This document shows positions 41,710-49,872 of a stretch of 64,000 nucleotides of DNA, piece by piece (positions within the stretch are counted from its first letter, which is position 1; every line of letters begins with the position of its first letter). The position numbers and the translations under genes are program-made. Source of the stretch: Halovenus carboxidivorans (GTDB lineage: Archaea > Halobacteriota > Halobacteria > Halobacteriales > Haloarculaceae); contig NZ_WUUT01000003.1 in assembly GCF_009831575.1 (NCBI RefSeq), positions 184,748 to 248,747 on the forward strand, read 5' to 3'. Below the pieces are notes generated by a model that saw only the letters and a list, made by a program, of their open reading frames with translations, ran no database searches and was not told the origin of the DNA.

Positions 41710-42393
41710 CTACACGCCTAACTCCTCGGCGACGTCGTGAATCGAGTCGACGACCAGCGAGGGATCGCCCGCGAACGGCTCCCACGGGCGGGATTTCCGG
41801 TTGAGCCAGACGCCCTGCATCCCGGCGTGTTCCGCCCCCACTACGTCGAAGAAGCCGGCGGTCACGTGTGCCACCTCTTCGATCGGCGTGCCGGTCCGGG
41901 CCGCGCCGTGGCGGTATATCTCGGCGGCGGGTTTGAACGTCTCGACCTCGTCGGCGCTGATCGTGTCGGTGAGCAGATCACCGATGTCGGCGTGATCGAC
42001 CATCGAGGCCAGCATCTCCGGGTTCCCGTTCGAGATCACGTAGCAGTCGTATCCCCCCTCGACGAGCCGCGAGATGCCCTCACGAACGTCGTCGAAGACA
42101 TCGAGTTCGTGATAGACCGCGAGGATCTCGTCGCGCTCCTCGGTGGTGATGTCCACCCCGTAGGCGTCGAGCGCGTACTGCAACGCGTCGCGGTTCATCT
42201 CGTAAAACGGCTGGTAGGCGTCGACCTGGTTGGCGATGAAGGTGTACGCCAGCGAGCGCGAGCGCCAGAGCCGCGAGACGGGTTCGGGGTCAGGCACCCG
42301 CTCGGCCAGCGCCGTCTCCGCGGCGTCGACATCGACCAGTGTGCTGTACGAGTCGAACGTGACGGTGCTCACGCGATCTGCGTCGAATCCCAT
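41710..42393 (-). CDS. HAD-superfamily haloacid dehalogenase type II
   Basis: The product is 227 residues. TVTFDSYSTLVDVDAAETAL holds the nucleophile Asp (near residue 14) with Y-S-T-L in place of the phosphatase D-G-T, typical of 2-haloacid dehalogenase-like enzymes. CYVISNGNPEMLASMVDHA is motif II with the S-N-G-x-P signature, ETFKPAAEIYRHGAARTG the Lys motif and VTAGFFDVVGAEHAGMQGVWLNR the closing block. The family removes halide from L-2-haloacids, but many archaeal members act on other substrates. No haloacid transporter is nearby. Confidence 0.88.
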   Translation of the reverse strand: MGFDADRVSTVTFDSYSTLVDVDAAETALAERVPDPEPVSRLWRSRSLAYTFIANQVDAYQPFYEMNRDALQYALDAYGVDITTEERDEILAVYHELDVFDDVREGISRLVEGGYDCYVISNGNPEMLASMVDHADIGDLLTDTISADEVETFKPAAEIYRHGAARTGTPIEEVAHVTAGFFDVVGAEHAGMQGVWLNRKSRPWEPFAGDPSLVVDSIHDVAEELGV

Positions 42394-42515
42394 GCGCTCG
42401 TTACACTGCCGATCCTGTTAAACGTCGCCCCCGCGCTCGGTACACCTCGATGGCTCTGTGACTGGCCAGCACATCACCGGGAAAGCTTCTTGTGTGATCC
42501 GACACAGTAAGACGT

Positions 42516-42767
42516 ATGACATCCCAGTCGCATCCCGACGACGCGACTGACTCCCTCTCGGAGATGCCGCCCAGTGCGAAACTCGTCGTCAAAACGCTGG
42601 AACACGAGGGCGAACTAACCCAGCCGCAACTGGCCGAGCAGACGCTGCTCGCCGGCCGCACGGTCCGCTCCGCGCTGTCGACGCTCGAAGACGCCGACCT
42701 CGTCACCTCCCGGGGTTCGGTCGTCGACGCGCGCAAGACGCTGTACTCACTCACAGGGGAGGACTGA
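42516..42767 (+). CDS. Winged-helix DNA-binding protein (83 aa)
   Basis: The product is 83 residues, almost entirely one winged helix-turn-helix: SAKLVVKTLEHEGELTQPQLAEQTLLAGRTVRSALSTLEDADLV, shown here only as motif order, with LTQPQLAEQTLL as helix 2 and GRTVRSALSTLE as recognition helix. The wing is TSRGSVVDARKTLYSL. This resembles MarR/TrmB-type minimal regulators common in haloarchaea. The frame begins MTSQSHPDDA and has a TATA-like cttgtgtgat upstream. It precedes the CoA-disulfide-reductase-like gene by 55 nt on the same strand and may control it (inference). Confidence 0.85.
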   Translation: MTSQSHPDDATDSLSEMPPSAKLVVKTLEHEGELTQPQLAEQTLLAGRTVRSALSTLEDADLVTSRGSVVDARKTLYSLTGED

Positions 42768-42822
42768 TCCGGTAACCAGCCGCTCACCAACACTTACTAC
42801 CGGTGGGGGCAGAGAACGACGT

Positions 42823-44247
42823 ATGAGCGACCCGTTTGTCGTCGTCGGCGGCGACGCCGCCGGACTCAGCGCGGCCAGCAAGTGCAAACGCGAGGACCCA
42901 GACCGCGATGTCATCGTCTACGAAAAAAGCGAGTGGATCTCATACGCCCACTGCGGTATGCCCTACTACGTCAAGGGGGAGGTGGACTCTATCGGTGACC
43001 TGCTCTCGTTGTCGCCCGCGGAGGTCCGCGAGCGCGGCGTCGACCTCCACCGCAACCACGAGGTTGTCGAGGTCGATCCGGAGCGACAGACGGTCTCGGT
43101 GGAGGGCGCCGACGGCACGTTCGAGCAACCGTACGACGACCTCCTGATCGCCACGGGAGCGCGCGCGGTGACAGAACCCATCGACGGCACCGATCTCGAC
43201 GACGTGTTCACGATGCATCACATGCACTCGGCGGCGGCGCTGCGGGCGCTTCTGACACCTCCCGAGGAGGCCGACGACGCGATGTTCGACGCGGGCTACG
43301 TCGACCTCAGCGAGCTGTCCGAGTACGTCGAGCGCGACCCGCCGGAGACGGTCGCCGTCGTCGGCGGTGGCTACGTGGGGGTCGAGATGGCCGAGGCCTT
43401 CCGCGGCCGCGACCTCGACACGCATCTCTACCAGCGCTCGGATCGGCCCGCCCCGCCCTTCGGCGAGGCGGTCGGTGACGAGATCACCGCGTATCTGGAC
43501 GACGCGGGCGTCGACCTCCACCTGAACACCGAGGTCGAAGCGCTCGCGGGCGACGGCAGCGTCGAGCGGGTCGTCGCCGACGACGGGGCCGTCGAGGTCG
43601 ATCTGGTCGTGGTCGGAATCGGCATCCGCCCGAACGCCGAACTCGTGGCGGAAACCGGCGTCGAACTCGGGGGCTCCGGCGCGATTGTCACCGACGAGTA
43701 CGGCCGGACGGCGGTCGAGGGGATCTACGCCGCCGGTGACTGCGCGGAGAACCGCCACACGGTCACCGGCGAGAACGACTGGGTTCCGCTCGGTCTGACG
43801 GCGAACCGGGCGGGCCGCGCCATCGGACAGACGGTTGCGGGCGAGCCCGCGCCGGTGGGTGAGATCGCCGGAACGGCCGTGTTGAAAGCCTTCGACCTGG
43901 AATGCGGACGTACCGGTATCATCGACCACGACCGCGCGGAGGCGGCGGGCTTCGATCCCGTCTCGGAGACGATCACCGCCGGTTCGCGGTCGGGCTATTA
44001 CCCCGGCAACGCCGAGACGACAGTGACGCTGACCGCCGACCGCGAGAGCGGCCGTCTGCTCGGCGGGACCATCGCCGGGGAGGACCGCGCGGCGATCCGG
44101 ATCGACACCCTGGCGACGGCGCTGCACGAGGCCACTACCGTCGAGGAACTGGAGCGGTTCGACCTCGCGTACGCCCCGCCGTTCAGCCCGGTCTGGGACC
44201 CGATCCTCGTGGCGGCGAAAGTGCTCGACGGCACGCTCTCCGCGTGA
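42823..44247 (+). CDS. CoA-disulfide reductase / NADH oxidase-like flavoprotein
   Basis: The product is 474 residues. FAD motif VVVGGDAAGLSAASKCK near residue 5, single redox Cys in SYAHCGMPYYVKG (about residue 43), NAD motif VAVVGGGYVGVEMAEAF (about residues 182-198), YAAGDCAENRH and the C-terminal dimerisation domain ending YAPPFSPVWDPI. A single Cys in this place marks the CoA-disulfide reductase / NADH oxidase / persulfide reductase group, not the CxxxxC enzymes. It keeps CoA or another thiol reduced, or reduces O2 or sulfur. The specific acceptor is not clear from sequence. Confidence 0.9.
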   Translation: MSDPFVVVGGDAAGLSAASKCKREDPDRDVIVYEKSEWISYAHCGMPYYVKGEVDSIGDLLSLSPAEVRERGVDLHRNHEVVEVDPERQTVSVEGADGTFEQPYDDLLIATGARAVTEPIDGTDLDDVFTMHHMHSAAALRALLTPPEEADDAMFDAGYVDLSELSEYVERDPPETVAVVGGGYVGVEMAEAFRGRDLDTHLYQRSDRPAPPFGEAVGDEITAYLDDAGVDLHLNTEVEALAGDGSVERVVADDGAVEVDLVVVGIGIRPNAELVAETGVELGGSGAIVTDEYGRTAVEGIYAAGDCAENRHTVTGENDWVPLGLTANRAGRAIGQTVAGEPAPVGEIAGTAVLKAFDLECGRTGIIDHDRAEAAGFDPVSETITAGSRSGYYPGNAETTVTLTADRESGRLLGGTIAGEDRAAIRIDTLATALHEATTVEELERFDLAYAPPFSPVWDPILVAAKVLDGTLSA

Positions 44248-44259
44248 CCGCAGGTGCGT

Positions 44260-45945
44260 TCAGACCTCGTCGTCTCTCCGCTCCGGCCGCGGCAGCCAGA
44301 CGCGGACGAATCCACCGTCCCAGTCGCCGTCGAACCGCAACTCGCCGTCCGATTTCGTCACTGCCCAGTACGCGAGCCAGAGACCGATCCCGCTCCCGTG
44401 TTCGAGGGAGGTTTCCTCGCTCTCTTCGAGTACGTCGCGCTCGTGGGGCGGGATGCCGGGGCCGTTGTCCCGGATCTCGACCAGCACGCGGTCGTCGACC
44501 GCGATACTGACCCACACCGCCGGGCTGTCGCTGGTGTTGTGCTCGAAGGCGTTCTCGACGAGGCTCTCGATCCCGAACTCCACGCCGGAGACCGCGCTCA
44601 CCACCGCCCGGTCCGGGAACGAGGTGTGGACGGTGTGTTCGGGATACTCCGCCTGATACTCCGCGACGATATCCCGCACCCGCGGAACGAGATCGATCTC
44701 GTTCGGTCCCTCCGCGGCGTTGTCCATGATGGTCTCCAGCCGACGGGCCTTCTTCCCGTGGTCGACGAGTCCCTGGGACTTCTCGATGATCTTCGCCGAG
44801 GCACGCTCGATCTGCTGTGGGTCCGCTTCCGGGAGGATCTCGGCGTACCCCTGAATGACGTTCATGTCGTTCTGGAGGTTGTGCCTGAGCACGCGGTTCA
44901 GTACGCTCAGCCGCCGCTCGCGCTCCCTGATCTCCCGCTCGCGTTCTCTGAGCTGTCGTTCGCGTTCGGCCAGGCTGTCGGCCATCTCGTTGAAGCCGTC
45001 GCCGATCTGTCGCCACTCCGTGGCGGCGGTCAGTTCGAGCGTGTGCTCGAAGTTCCCGTCGGTCAACTCCCCGAACCCGTCGAGCAACCGCCTGGTCTGT
45101 CGCAGGTTCGTCCGGTACTCGTAGACGCCGAGTCCGAGCACCGAGACGATGACGACGAACAGGCTGCCGAACTGGATGGTCTGCAGGAGGGTCAGCCGGT
45201 CGAGGAGGTCGCTACGGTCGCGCTCGATTTCGACGATCCAGCCGCTCTCTTCGGAGCGTGCGCGGCTGGTGAGACTGCGCTGGAACTCCGTGGTGGGACC
45301 GGCCATGACAACCTCGCCGCTCTCGGTCGGTTGGATCACCCTGGCGGACTGGTCGGTCGTGTTCAGCGGTGCGAGCGCGCTGAACAGTTGTGCCTCCGTC
45401 TCGACGGCGGGATCGTAGACGGTGATCGCGGCCGCCAGCACCCCTGCCTGTGTCCCGTTCTGGACGACCCGAGCAGCCATGACGAGCGTGACCCGGCCGT
45501 CCGATTCGACCTCCGGGTCCGCGATGTGGCTCCCCTCGGCCAGGCTCGTCTGGAAGTACGGCTCGTCGGACTCGTCGGTTCCGACGATATCTCCGCGGGA
45601 TAGCTCGCTCTGCTGGCTGATCCCCCTGATATCTCTGATCGTCCCGTTCGCATCGATAAACAGGGCGGTATCGAACGCGGTGTCGTCGATGACTGACTGG
45701 AGATACGGGCCGGAATCGGCGGTGAGATTCGCGGGCGGGACGGAGCTTCTGCTGACCAGCCGGTCCAGTTCACGGTTCAGCGACTCGTCGATCTGGTCGG
45801 CCGCCAGTTCCGCCGTCTCGTCGACATCGCGCTGCTCGCGGCTCTCGGTCTGTTGCTGGAAGAGTTCCGTCCCGCCGACGACCGTGACACCGAGGATCAG
45901 TGACACGCCGACGAGCACCAGCAGATATCGTGTCAGCAGGCGCAT
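44260..45945 (-). CDS. Membrane sensor histidine kinase with Cache-like sensor and HAMP
   Basis: The product is 561 residues. A first membrane helix (about 8-28) and a second (about 262-283) bracket a 230-residue external sensor with Cache-like features (FIDANGTIRDI, EPYFQTSLAEG). A HAMP segment (about 285-340) and a charged coiled coil of Arg/Glu follow. The H-box is LRHNLQNDMNVIQGYAE (about residue 355, haloarchaeal type), and the ATPase has ENAFEHN and EIRDNGPGIP. It autophosphorylates in response to an outside ligand. No response regulator is adjacent. The gene 49 nt upstream on the same strand encodes an anchored surface protein, so both may share a transcript. Confidence 0.9.
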   Translation of the reverse strand: MRLLTRYLLVLVGVSLILGVTVVGGTELFQQQTESREQRDVDETAELAADQIDESLNRELDRLVSRSSVPPANLTADSGPYLQSVIDDTAFDTALFIDANGTIRDIRGISQQSELSRGDIVGTDESDEPYFQTSLAEGSHIADPEVESDGRVTLVMAARVVQNGTQAGVLAAAITVYDPAVETEAQLFSALAPLNTTDQSARVIQPTESGEVVMAGPTTEFQRSLTSRARSEESGWIVEIERDRSDLLDRLTLLQTIQFGSLFVVIVSVLGLGVYEYRTNLRQTRRLLDGFGELTDGNFEHTLELTAATEWRQIGDGFNEMADSLAERERQLREREREIRERERRLSVLNRVLRHNLQNDMNVIQGYAEILPEADPQQIERASAKIIEKSQGLVDHGKKARRLETIMDNAAEGPNEIDLVPRVRDIVAEYQAEYPEHTVHTSFPDRAVVSAVSGVEFGIESLVENAFEHNTSDSPAVWVSIAVDDRVLVEIRDNGPGIPPHERDVLEESEETSLEHGSGIGLWLAYWAVTKSDGELRFDGDWDGGFVRVWLPRPERRDDEV

Positions 45946-45994
45946 GTCCGAAGATCACGCTCGGCGCTCGTCGCGCCCGTCTTTCCTTCGGCGC

Positions 45995-48019
45995 TCATGA
46001 CCGTCGCCGTGCCGCGAGCGCGGTCACGAGGACGGCGGTCACGCCGGCGAGGACGCCGAATCCGGGACCGAGCCCGTCACTGCTCGCCGTGCCGTCCCCT
46101 CCGTCGGTCCCGTTCGTCTCCGTGTCCTCTGTCTCGGCGCTCCCTCCGTCGGTGCCGCCCTCGCCGTCTGTCCCGGAGTCGCCGTCGGTCGCGGACCCGT
46201 CGCCGGGGTCGGTCTCGGTCCCGCCGGCCTCGGTCACCTCGATTTCGGTGATCCGCTGGTCGTTGACCTGCACCTCGTAGGTGCCGGGCTGGTCGAACGA
46301 CCGCTCGAAGTCGAACAGCGCCTCGCCGCCTTTGGCGATGACGGACTCTTTGCTGTCGACGACCTCGCCGTTGAGCAGTAGATCCGCCACGTACGTTCCC
46401 TCGGTTCCGCCGGTGTTCTCGACGAACACGTTGATAGTGACCGTCTCCTCGACCGTCGCGACGTCGACGTTGACGTTCGAGTCGGTGATCTCGAACTCGG
46501 GGCGGGCCGCCGCCGCGGTCCACTCCGAGGCGTGATCGGCGATGGCTCGAACCTGAATCGTCTCCTCCGTCCTGTCGATCACTTCGGTCCGCTGTGGCCG
46601 CCAGCGATCCTGTGACTCGTTGAACCGATACATCGTGACGTTGCCCGGGTCCGTGTCTAACTCCTCCAGGCGGCTCCTGTTGATTCGGGTGGTGATCTCG
46701 ACCCGTTCGGTCTCGTCGGGGCTGAGGTTCGTCTCGACGCTGATGTTTCCGAGTTGTGCGGCGTTCGGCGTGAAGCCAGCGTCGGTCTCCGGCGTGTCCT
46801 CGAGCGACTGGTTGCTCGTCTCGATATCGACCGTCACGTCGGTGTTCTCTGCCGGCGTGATGCCGAACTCCTCCGTCTCGAACTCGTCGTCCTCATCGGT
46901 ATCGGTGTCGTCCGGGACCGCGATGTTGATCGACTCGTTTGCCCGTGCATCCTGCACCGACGCGTCGACCCGGGTGCGGTTCTCCTCGACGGTCACCTCC
47001 GCCTCGACTCTGCCGCTGGCGACCGGAACTGTCTCTCTCACCGACGGGTTCTCACCGACGAGCAGCAGCGTCGTCGTCCGAACGCCCGGCCGCTCGGGCG
47101 CGAACGTGACCGTCAGCTCTCGCTGTTCGCCGGGAGCGAGTTCGATCGGTAGCTCCGCCCCGACGCGTAACTCCCCGGGCCACTGGCGCAGTTCGGCCCG
47201 CCGCAACCGGAGCGGTTCGCCGCCCTCGTTCGCTATCGTTACGGTCCGGGTTGCCGTCTCCCCTTCGGTGATGCTCTCGAACTCGACGGATTCGGGCGTG
47301 ACGGACAGCTCCGCCGGCTCGGTCTCCTCCTCGCTCTCGTTGCTCCCCGGCGTCTCGATATTGAACGGCGCTCTGATGCTGTTTTCGCCGGGTTCGGTCG
47401 CCGGGAGGCCGAGTCGCTCGTCGATCACCTCCGTCCCGGTCTCGTTGACAGTGAACGTGTCGTCGGCGACGACCGCTCGCCCGCCGTCTTCGGTGAGATC
47501 CGTCTCGCTGCGCTCGCTTTCGGCGACGAGCCTGAACCGGAACTGATCGCCGGTCAACCCGACCGAGACGAGCAGTTCCCCTTCGAGGGTGAACCTGTCG
47601 TTTTCGGGGTCGTACTCACCTTCGAGGCCGTTCGGTGCCGTTATTTCGGCGCCGATGCTCCCGCCGACACCGCTGAAGTCGACATCGGTCGATTCCCAGG
47701 TGCCGTCGCTGGCCTCGCCCTCGATGACGATATCGCCCGGTTCGATGTCGATTGTCTGGCCGTCGTCGCCGCCGATCCGAAGCTCTCCGCTTCCGCTCGT
47801 CGCGTTGAACTCGGTTGTCCCGTCCTGCTGCGCGGCGGTAGCCTGCGTAGCCTCTGCCGTCGCTACCGGAACCGTTGCCAGCAGACCGACGACGAGCACC
47901 GCCGCTGCCGCCGCCCACCAGAACCGCCCCAGGTCGCTCGTGCGCTTTCCCGCTGCCCCGGCGACGCGGCCGTCGTCGCCGGGCACTGGCTGGCCGCTTG
48001 TTTGCCGTGTGCTCCCCAT
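45995..48019 (-). CDS. Secreted PGF-CTERM surface protein with ASH-like, PGF-pre-PGF-like and CARDB domains
   Basis: The product is 674 residues. A hydrophobic signal (about residues 33-55) precedes a beta-rich region. An ASH/Ig-like domain starts at LSVTPESVEFESITEGETA (about 238). A PGF-pre-PGF-like part follows (about 410-500, ETNLSPDETERVEITTRINR and GNVTMYRFNE), then a CARDB Ig-like domain (about 508-600, VNVFVENTGGTEGTY-type pattern). A long Asp/Gly/Thr/Ser linker (likely glycosylated) leads to GLGPGFGVLAG, a hydrophobic stretch and a terminal RRR, the archaeosortase PGF-CTERM signal. It is thus an anchored cell-surface protein. A reverse-strand aaaaatag about 25 nt before the ATG predicts a leaderless mRNA. 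Confidence 0.85.
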   Translation of the reverse strand: MGSTRQTSGQPVPGDDGRVAGAAGKRTSDLGRFWWAAAAAVLVVGLLATVPVATAEATQATAAQQDGTTEFNATSGSGELRIGGDDGQTIDIEPGDIVIEGEASDGTWESTDVDFSGVGGSIGAEITAPNGLEGEYDPENDRFTLEGELLVSVGLTGDQFRFRLVAESERSETDLTEDGGRAVVADDTFTVNETGTEVIDERLGLPATEPGENSIRAPFNIETPGSNESEEETEPAELSVTPESVEFESITEGETATRTVTIANEGGEPLRLRRAELRQWPGELRVGAELPIELAPGEQRELTVTFAPERPGVRTTTLLLVGENPSVRETVPVASGRVEAEVTVEENRTRVDASVQDARANESINIAVPDDTDTDEDDEFETEEFGITPAENTDVTVDIETSNQSLEDTPETDAGFTPNAAQLGNISVETNLSPDETERVEITTRINRSRLEELDTDPGNVTMYRFNESQDRWRPQRTEVIDRTEETIQVRAIADHASEWTAAAARPEFEITDSNVNVDVATVEETVTINVFVENTGGTEGTYVADLLLNGEVVDSKESVIAKGGEALFDFERSFDQPGTYEVQVNDQRITEIEVTEAGGTETDPGDGSATDGDSGTDGEGGTDGGSAETEDTETNGTDGGDGTASSDGLGPGFGVLAGVTAVLVTALAARRRS

Positions 48020-48232
48020 TATCCGTGTCTCTGTACTATTTTTGTGCCAACACTTAGTTACTTCGTCGACTTTCCCAAGATATACTGATCGTCTACATTC
48101 GGCGCTACCCCCGTTCCGGTCTGAGAGTGGCCACCGGGCTATGCTCCGCCGGCCTCGCCTCCCGCACGGATCTACACAACGTGCTGTAGCGGCCGCCGAG
48201 GTTTATTACAGATCCCGCGACCAGCCACCCTG

Positions 48233-48349
48233 TGTCCGAAACCGCTCACATCGCCACTGGCCGCTCTACGACCGTCTTCGAGGGATCGAGAGCGCAGAAG
48301 CGCCACGGCGACATGGTCGTCCCCGTCAAGCCCGACAGCACTAGCTAAC
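48233..48349 (+). pseudogene. Truncated copy of the NucS-N-like zinc-finger gene (38 codons)
   Basis: GTG 48233 opens 38 codons, then TAA. Codon by codon they align with the first 38 codons of the intact gene at 49134 without gaps: AHIATGRSTTVFEG against AHVIAGRCTTIFEG, and HGD..V.VKPD in both. By hand count about three quarters of the bases match. The copy keeps a TATA-like gtttatta (48202-48209) about 25-30 nt before its GTG, as the intact gene does. It has no zinc-finger part. It is either a decayed partial duplicate or a gene for a 38-residue peptide. The 213 bases before it (48020-48232) hold no other gene that I see. Confidence 0.7.
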
Positions 48350-48358
48350 TACTAGTGG
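48340..48358. repeat. Inverted repeat at the end of the truncated copy
   Basis: Arms cactag (48340-48345) and ctagtg (48353-48358) flank a 7-nt spacer that contains the TAA stop. It marks the breakpoint at which similarity to the intact gene ends. Confidence 0.4.
48344..48350 (+). repeat. Direct repeat AGCTAAC, left flank of the toxin-antitoxin segment
   Basis: The heptamer agctaac occurs here, at the end of the truncated copy, and again at 49095-49101, just after the toxin stop. It could be a target-site duplication or recombination scar bordering the approximately 750-base toxin-antitoxin segment, or chance. Confidence 0.35.
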
Positions 48359-48390
48359 GTCGGATCTAGACGCCCGGAGCAAATACTTAG

Positions 48391-48409
48391 GTACTACCAC
48401 GTGTAGTAC
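48391..48409 (+). promoter_or_regulatory. Operator-like inverted repeat before the antitoxin gene
   Basis: Perfect 7-bp arms gtactac (48391-48397) and gtagtac (48403-48409) flank cacgt. They lie between a TATA-like aaatactta (48381-48389) and the antitoxin ATG at 48415, covering the expected transcription start. This is where an AbrB-type antitoxin or toxin-antitoxin complex would bind to repress its own operon. Confidence 0.6.
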
Positions 48410-48414
48410 TACAT

Positions 48415-48696
48415 ATGAGCACGGAGAACGATGTCGACGGGGAGACGACTCGTATCACGCGGAAAGGACAGGTCACCATTCCGAAGAAGTTGCGTGAGGA
48501 GTTCGGTCTCGAGGAAGGGGACGAACTGCTTTGGCAAAAAACTGAGGAGGGTATCAAGGTCAGGAAGACGACTCGTTCGGCCGGGCGCGGGATGCTCGTC
48601 GACGATGACGTCTCGGCGGAGAAACGAGAAGAGATGGCCGAGGAGATGGAGGCGGAAATACGTTCGAACAGGGAGACGGAGTGGACGCCCGAATGA
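48415..48696 (+). CDS. AbrB/SpoVT-type antitoxin
   Basis: The product is 93 residues. The swapped-hairpin AbrB domain is TRITRKGQVTIPKKLREEFGL (about residues 12-32), then EEGDELLWQKTEEGIKVRK. The acidic C-terminal tail (about residues 65-93, EKREEMAEEMEAEIRSN) should wrap and inhibit the toxin. It binds DNA as a dimer, probably at the inverted repeat just upstream, and controls the operon. It is followed by a PIN-domain gene with a 4-nt ATGA overlap. The pair is more AT-rich than its neighbours, which fits acquisition from elsewhere. Confidence 0.9.
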   Translation: MSTENDVDGETTRITRKGQVTIPKKLREEFGLEEGDELLWQKTEEGIKVRKTTRSAGRGMLVDDDVSAEKREEMAEEMEAEIRSNRETEWTPE

Positions 48697-49094
48697 CGCG
48701 GTACACTGTCGACGGCGTGGCGATGGCTCGCTATCTCGTCGACCGACTGCCGCCAGCCGCAGACGATGTCTTCCGACGGGCCGAAAAGGGAGTGGATGTG
48801 ATCGAAGCGCCGACTGTGACTGTGAGCGAGGCGATCTGGACGGCAGTCAACAAGGGAGCGATTGCGGATGTCGAAGTCGACACGACACCGAACGCGGTAC
48901 TGCGAGGACTCGTAAACGACGGGCCGGTACAGATTGCGCCGACTGACGAACACGATTTGGCAGTCTACGGGAGTCTCATCGACCACCACACGCTCCACGA
49001 CGCGCTGGTTATTGCGAACCACCGCGTGCGGGGAACGGAAGCAATTGTCACGAGTGACGAAGGATTCGCTGCTGAGGAAACGATCTGGAAATAG
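48693..49094 (+). CDS. VapC-type PIN-domain ribonuclease toxin
   Basis: The product is 133 residues from the ATG at 48693, which overlaps the antitoxin TGA as ATGA; an in-frame ATG at 48681 is an alternative. Acidic residues of the PIN active site are visible: D in YTVDGVAMARYL (about residue 7), E in TVTVSEAIW (about residue 47), D in TLHDALVIANHR (about residue 107) and D in VTSDEGF (about residue 122). Such toxins cut tRNA or rRNA when free of antitoxin. The first Asp context (VDG) differs slightly from the common LDT/LDA pattern. The pair lies between two copies of another gene. Confidence 0.88.
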   Translation: MTRYTVDGVAMARYLVDRLPPAADDVFRRAEKGVDVIEAPTVTVSEAIWTAVNKGAIADVEVDTTPNAVLRGLVNDGPVQIAPTDEHDLAVYGSLIDHHTLHDALVIANHRVRGTEAIVTSDEGFAAEETIWK

Positions 49095-49101
49095 AGCTAA
49101 C
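49095..49101 (+). repeat. Direct repeat AGCTAAC, right flank of the toxin-antitoxin segment
   Basis: This is the second copy of the heptamer found at 48344-48350. It starts at the base after the toxin stop codon and touches the TATA box (atttatat, 49103-49110) of the next gene. Confidence 0.35.
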
Positions 49102-49133
49102 CATTTATATCCAATCACGGAACCACACCCCCC

Positions 49134-49856
49134 ATGCCCGAACAGGCCCACGTCATCGCTGGCCGCTGTACGACTATCTTCGAGGGAACGCGCGAACAGG
49201 AGCAACACGGCGATGTGCTCGTGCTCGTCAAGCCCGACAACACCGTCTTGGTCCACGACGCCGACGGCTACCAACCGGTCGCGTGGCTCACCAGACCCGA
49301 TTCTGTCACCGTGACGGGCGACACCGTCGCCGCTCGTGACGGCGACCAGTCGCTCACCGTTACCGTCCACGACGCCCACAGTCACGGCCAACACGACGTG
49401 GGCGACGCGGGCCTGCCGGTCGGTCACTGTCCCGACTGCGACGACACACTGCTCCGGTCCGACGGTACCATCTCCTGTCTCGACTGCGAATCCGCCTACC
49501 CGATCCCTCGGGATGCCACCGTCCTCGACGAGCAGTGTACCGACTGCGGTCTCCCACAGGTCCAGGTACAACGCGGCTGTTCGCTGGTCTGCTGTCCCGA
49601 CTGCGATTCGCTGACCGACCGTGTTCGCCGGGCGTTCGACCGCCGGTGGGACTGCCCGGATTGTGAGGGGTCGCTGCGCGTGCTCTACCGCGGCGGGATA
49701 CTGCTCGGATGCGATCGCTATCCCGACTGCGAGGTCGTGTACTCGTTCCCGACCGGGACACACGACGGGACCTGCGACTGCGGACTCCCCGCGTTCGAGA
49801 CGCCGACCGGTCGCCGCTGTCTCGACAGCGACTGCCGCGCCGGGGCTACAGACTGA
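49134..49856 (+). CDS. NucS-N-terminal-like domain fused to C4 zinc fingers
   Basis: The product is 240 residues. Residues 1-80 resemble the N-terminal beta-barrel of NucS/EndoMS: IAGRCTTIFEGTREQEQHGDVLVLVKPDNTVLVHDADGYQPVAW, given here as blocks GRC..I.EG, GD.LVLVKPD.TVLVHD and G.QPVAW. The NucS nuclease domain is absent. Instead there are several four-Cys zinc modules: CPDCDDTLLR/CLDCES, CTDCGLPQ/CCPDCDS and CPDCEGSLRVLYRGGILLGCDRYPDC, the last like a topoisomerase C4 finger. A TATA box about 25 nt upstream predicts a leaderless mRNA. Probably a single-stranded or branched DNA-binding protein. A truncated copy lies 0.9 kb upstream. Confidence 0.75.
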   Translation: MPEQAHVIAGRCTTIFEGTREQEQHGDVLVLVKPDNTVLVHDADGYQPVAWLTRPDSVTVTGDTVAARDGDQSLTVTVHDAHSHGQHDVGDAGLPVGHCPDCDDTLLRSDGTISCLDCESAYPIPRDATVLDEQCTDCGLPQVQVQRGCSLVCCPDCDSLTDRVRRAFDRRWDCPDCEGSLRVLYRGGILLGCDRYPDCEVVYSFPTGTHDGTCDCGLPAFETPTGRRCLDSDCRAGATD

Positions 49857-49872
49857 CTCCCACGACAGGATC

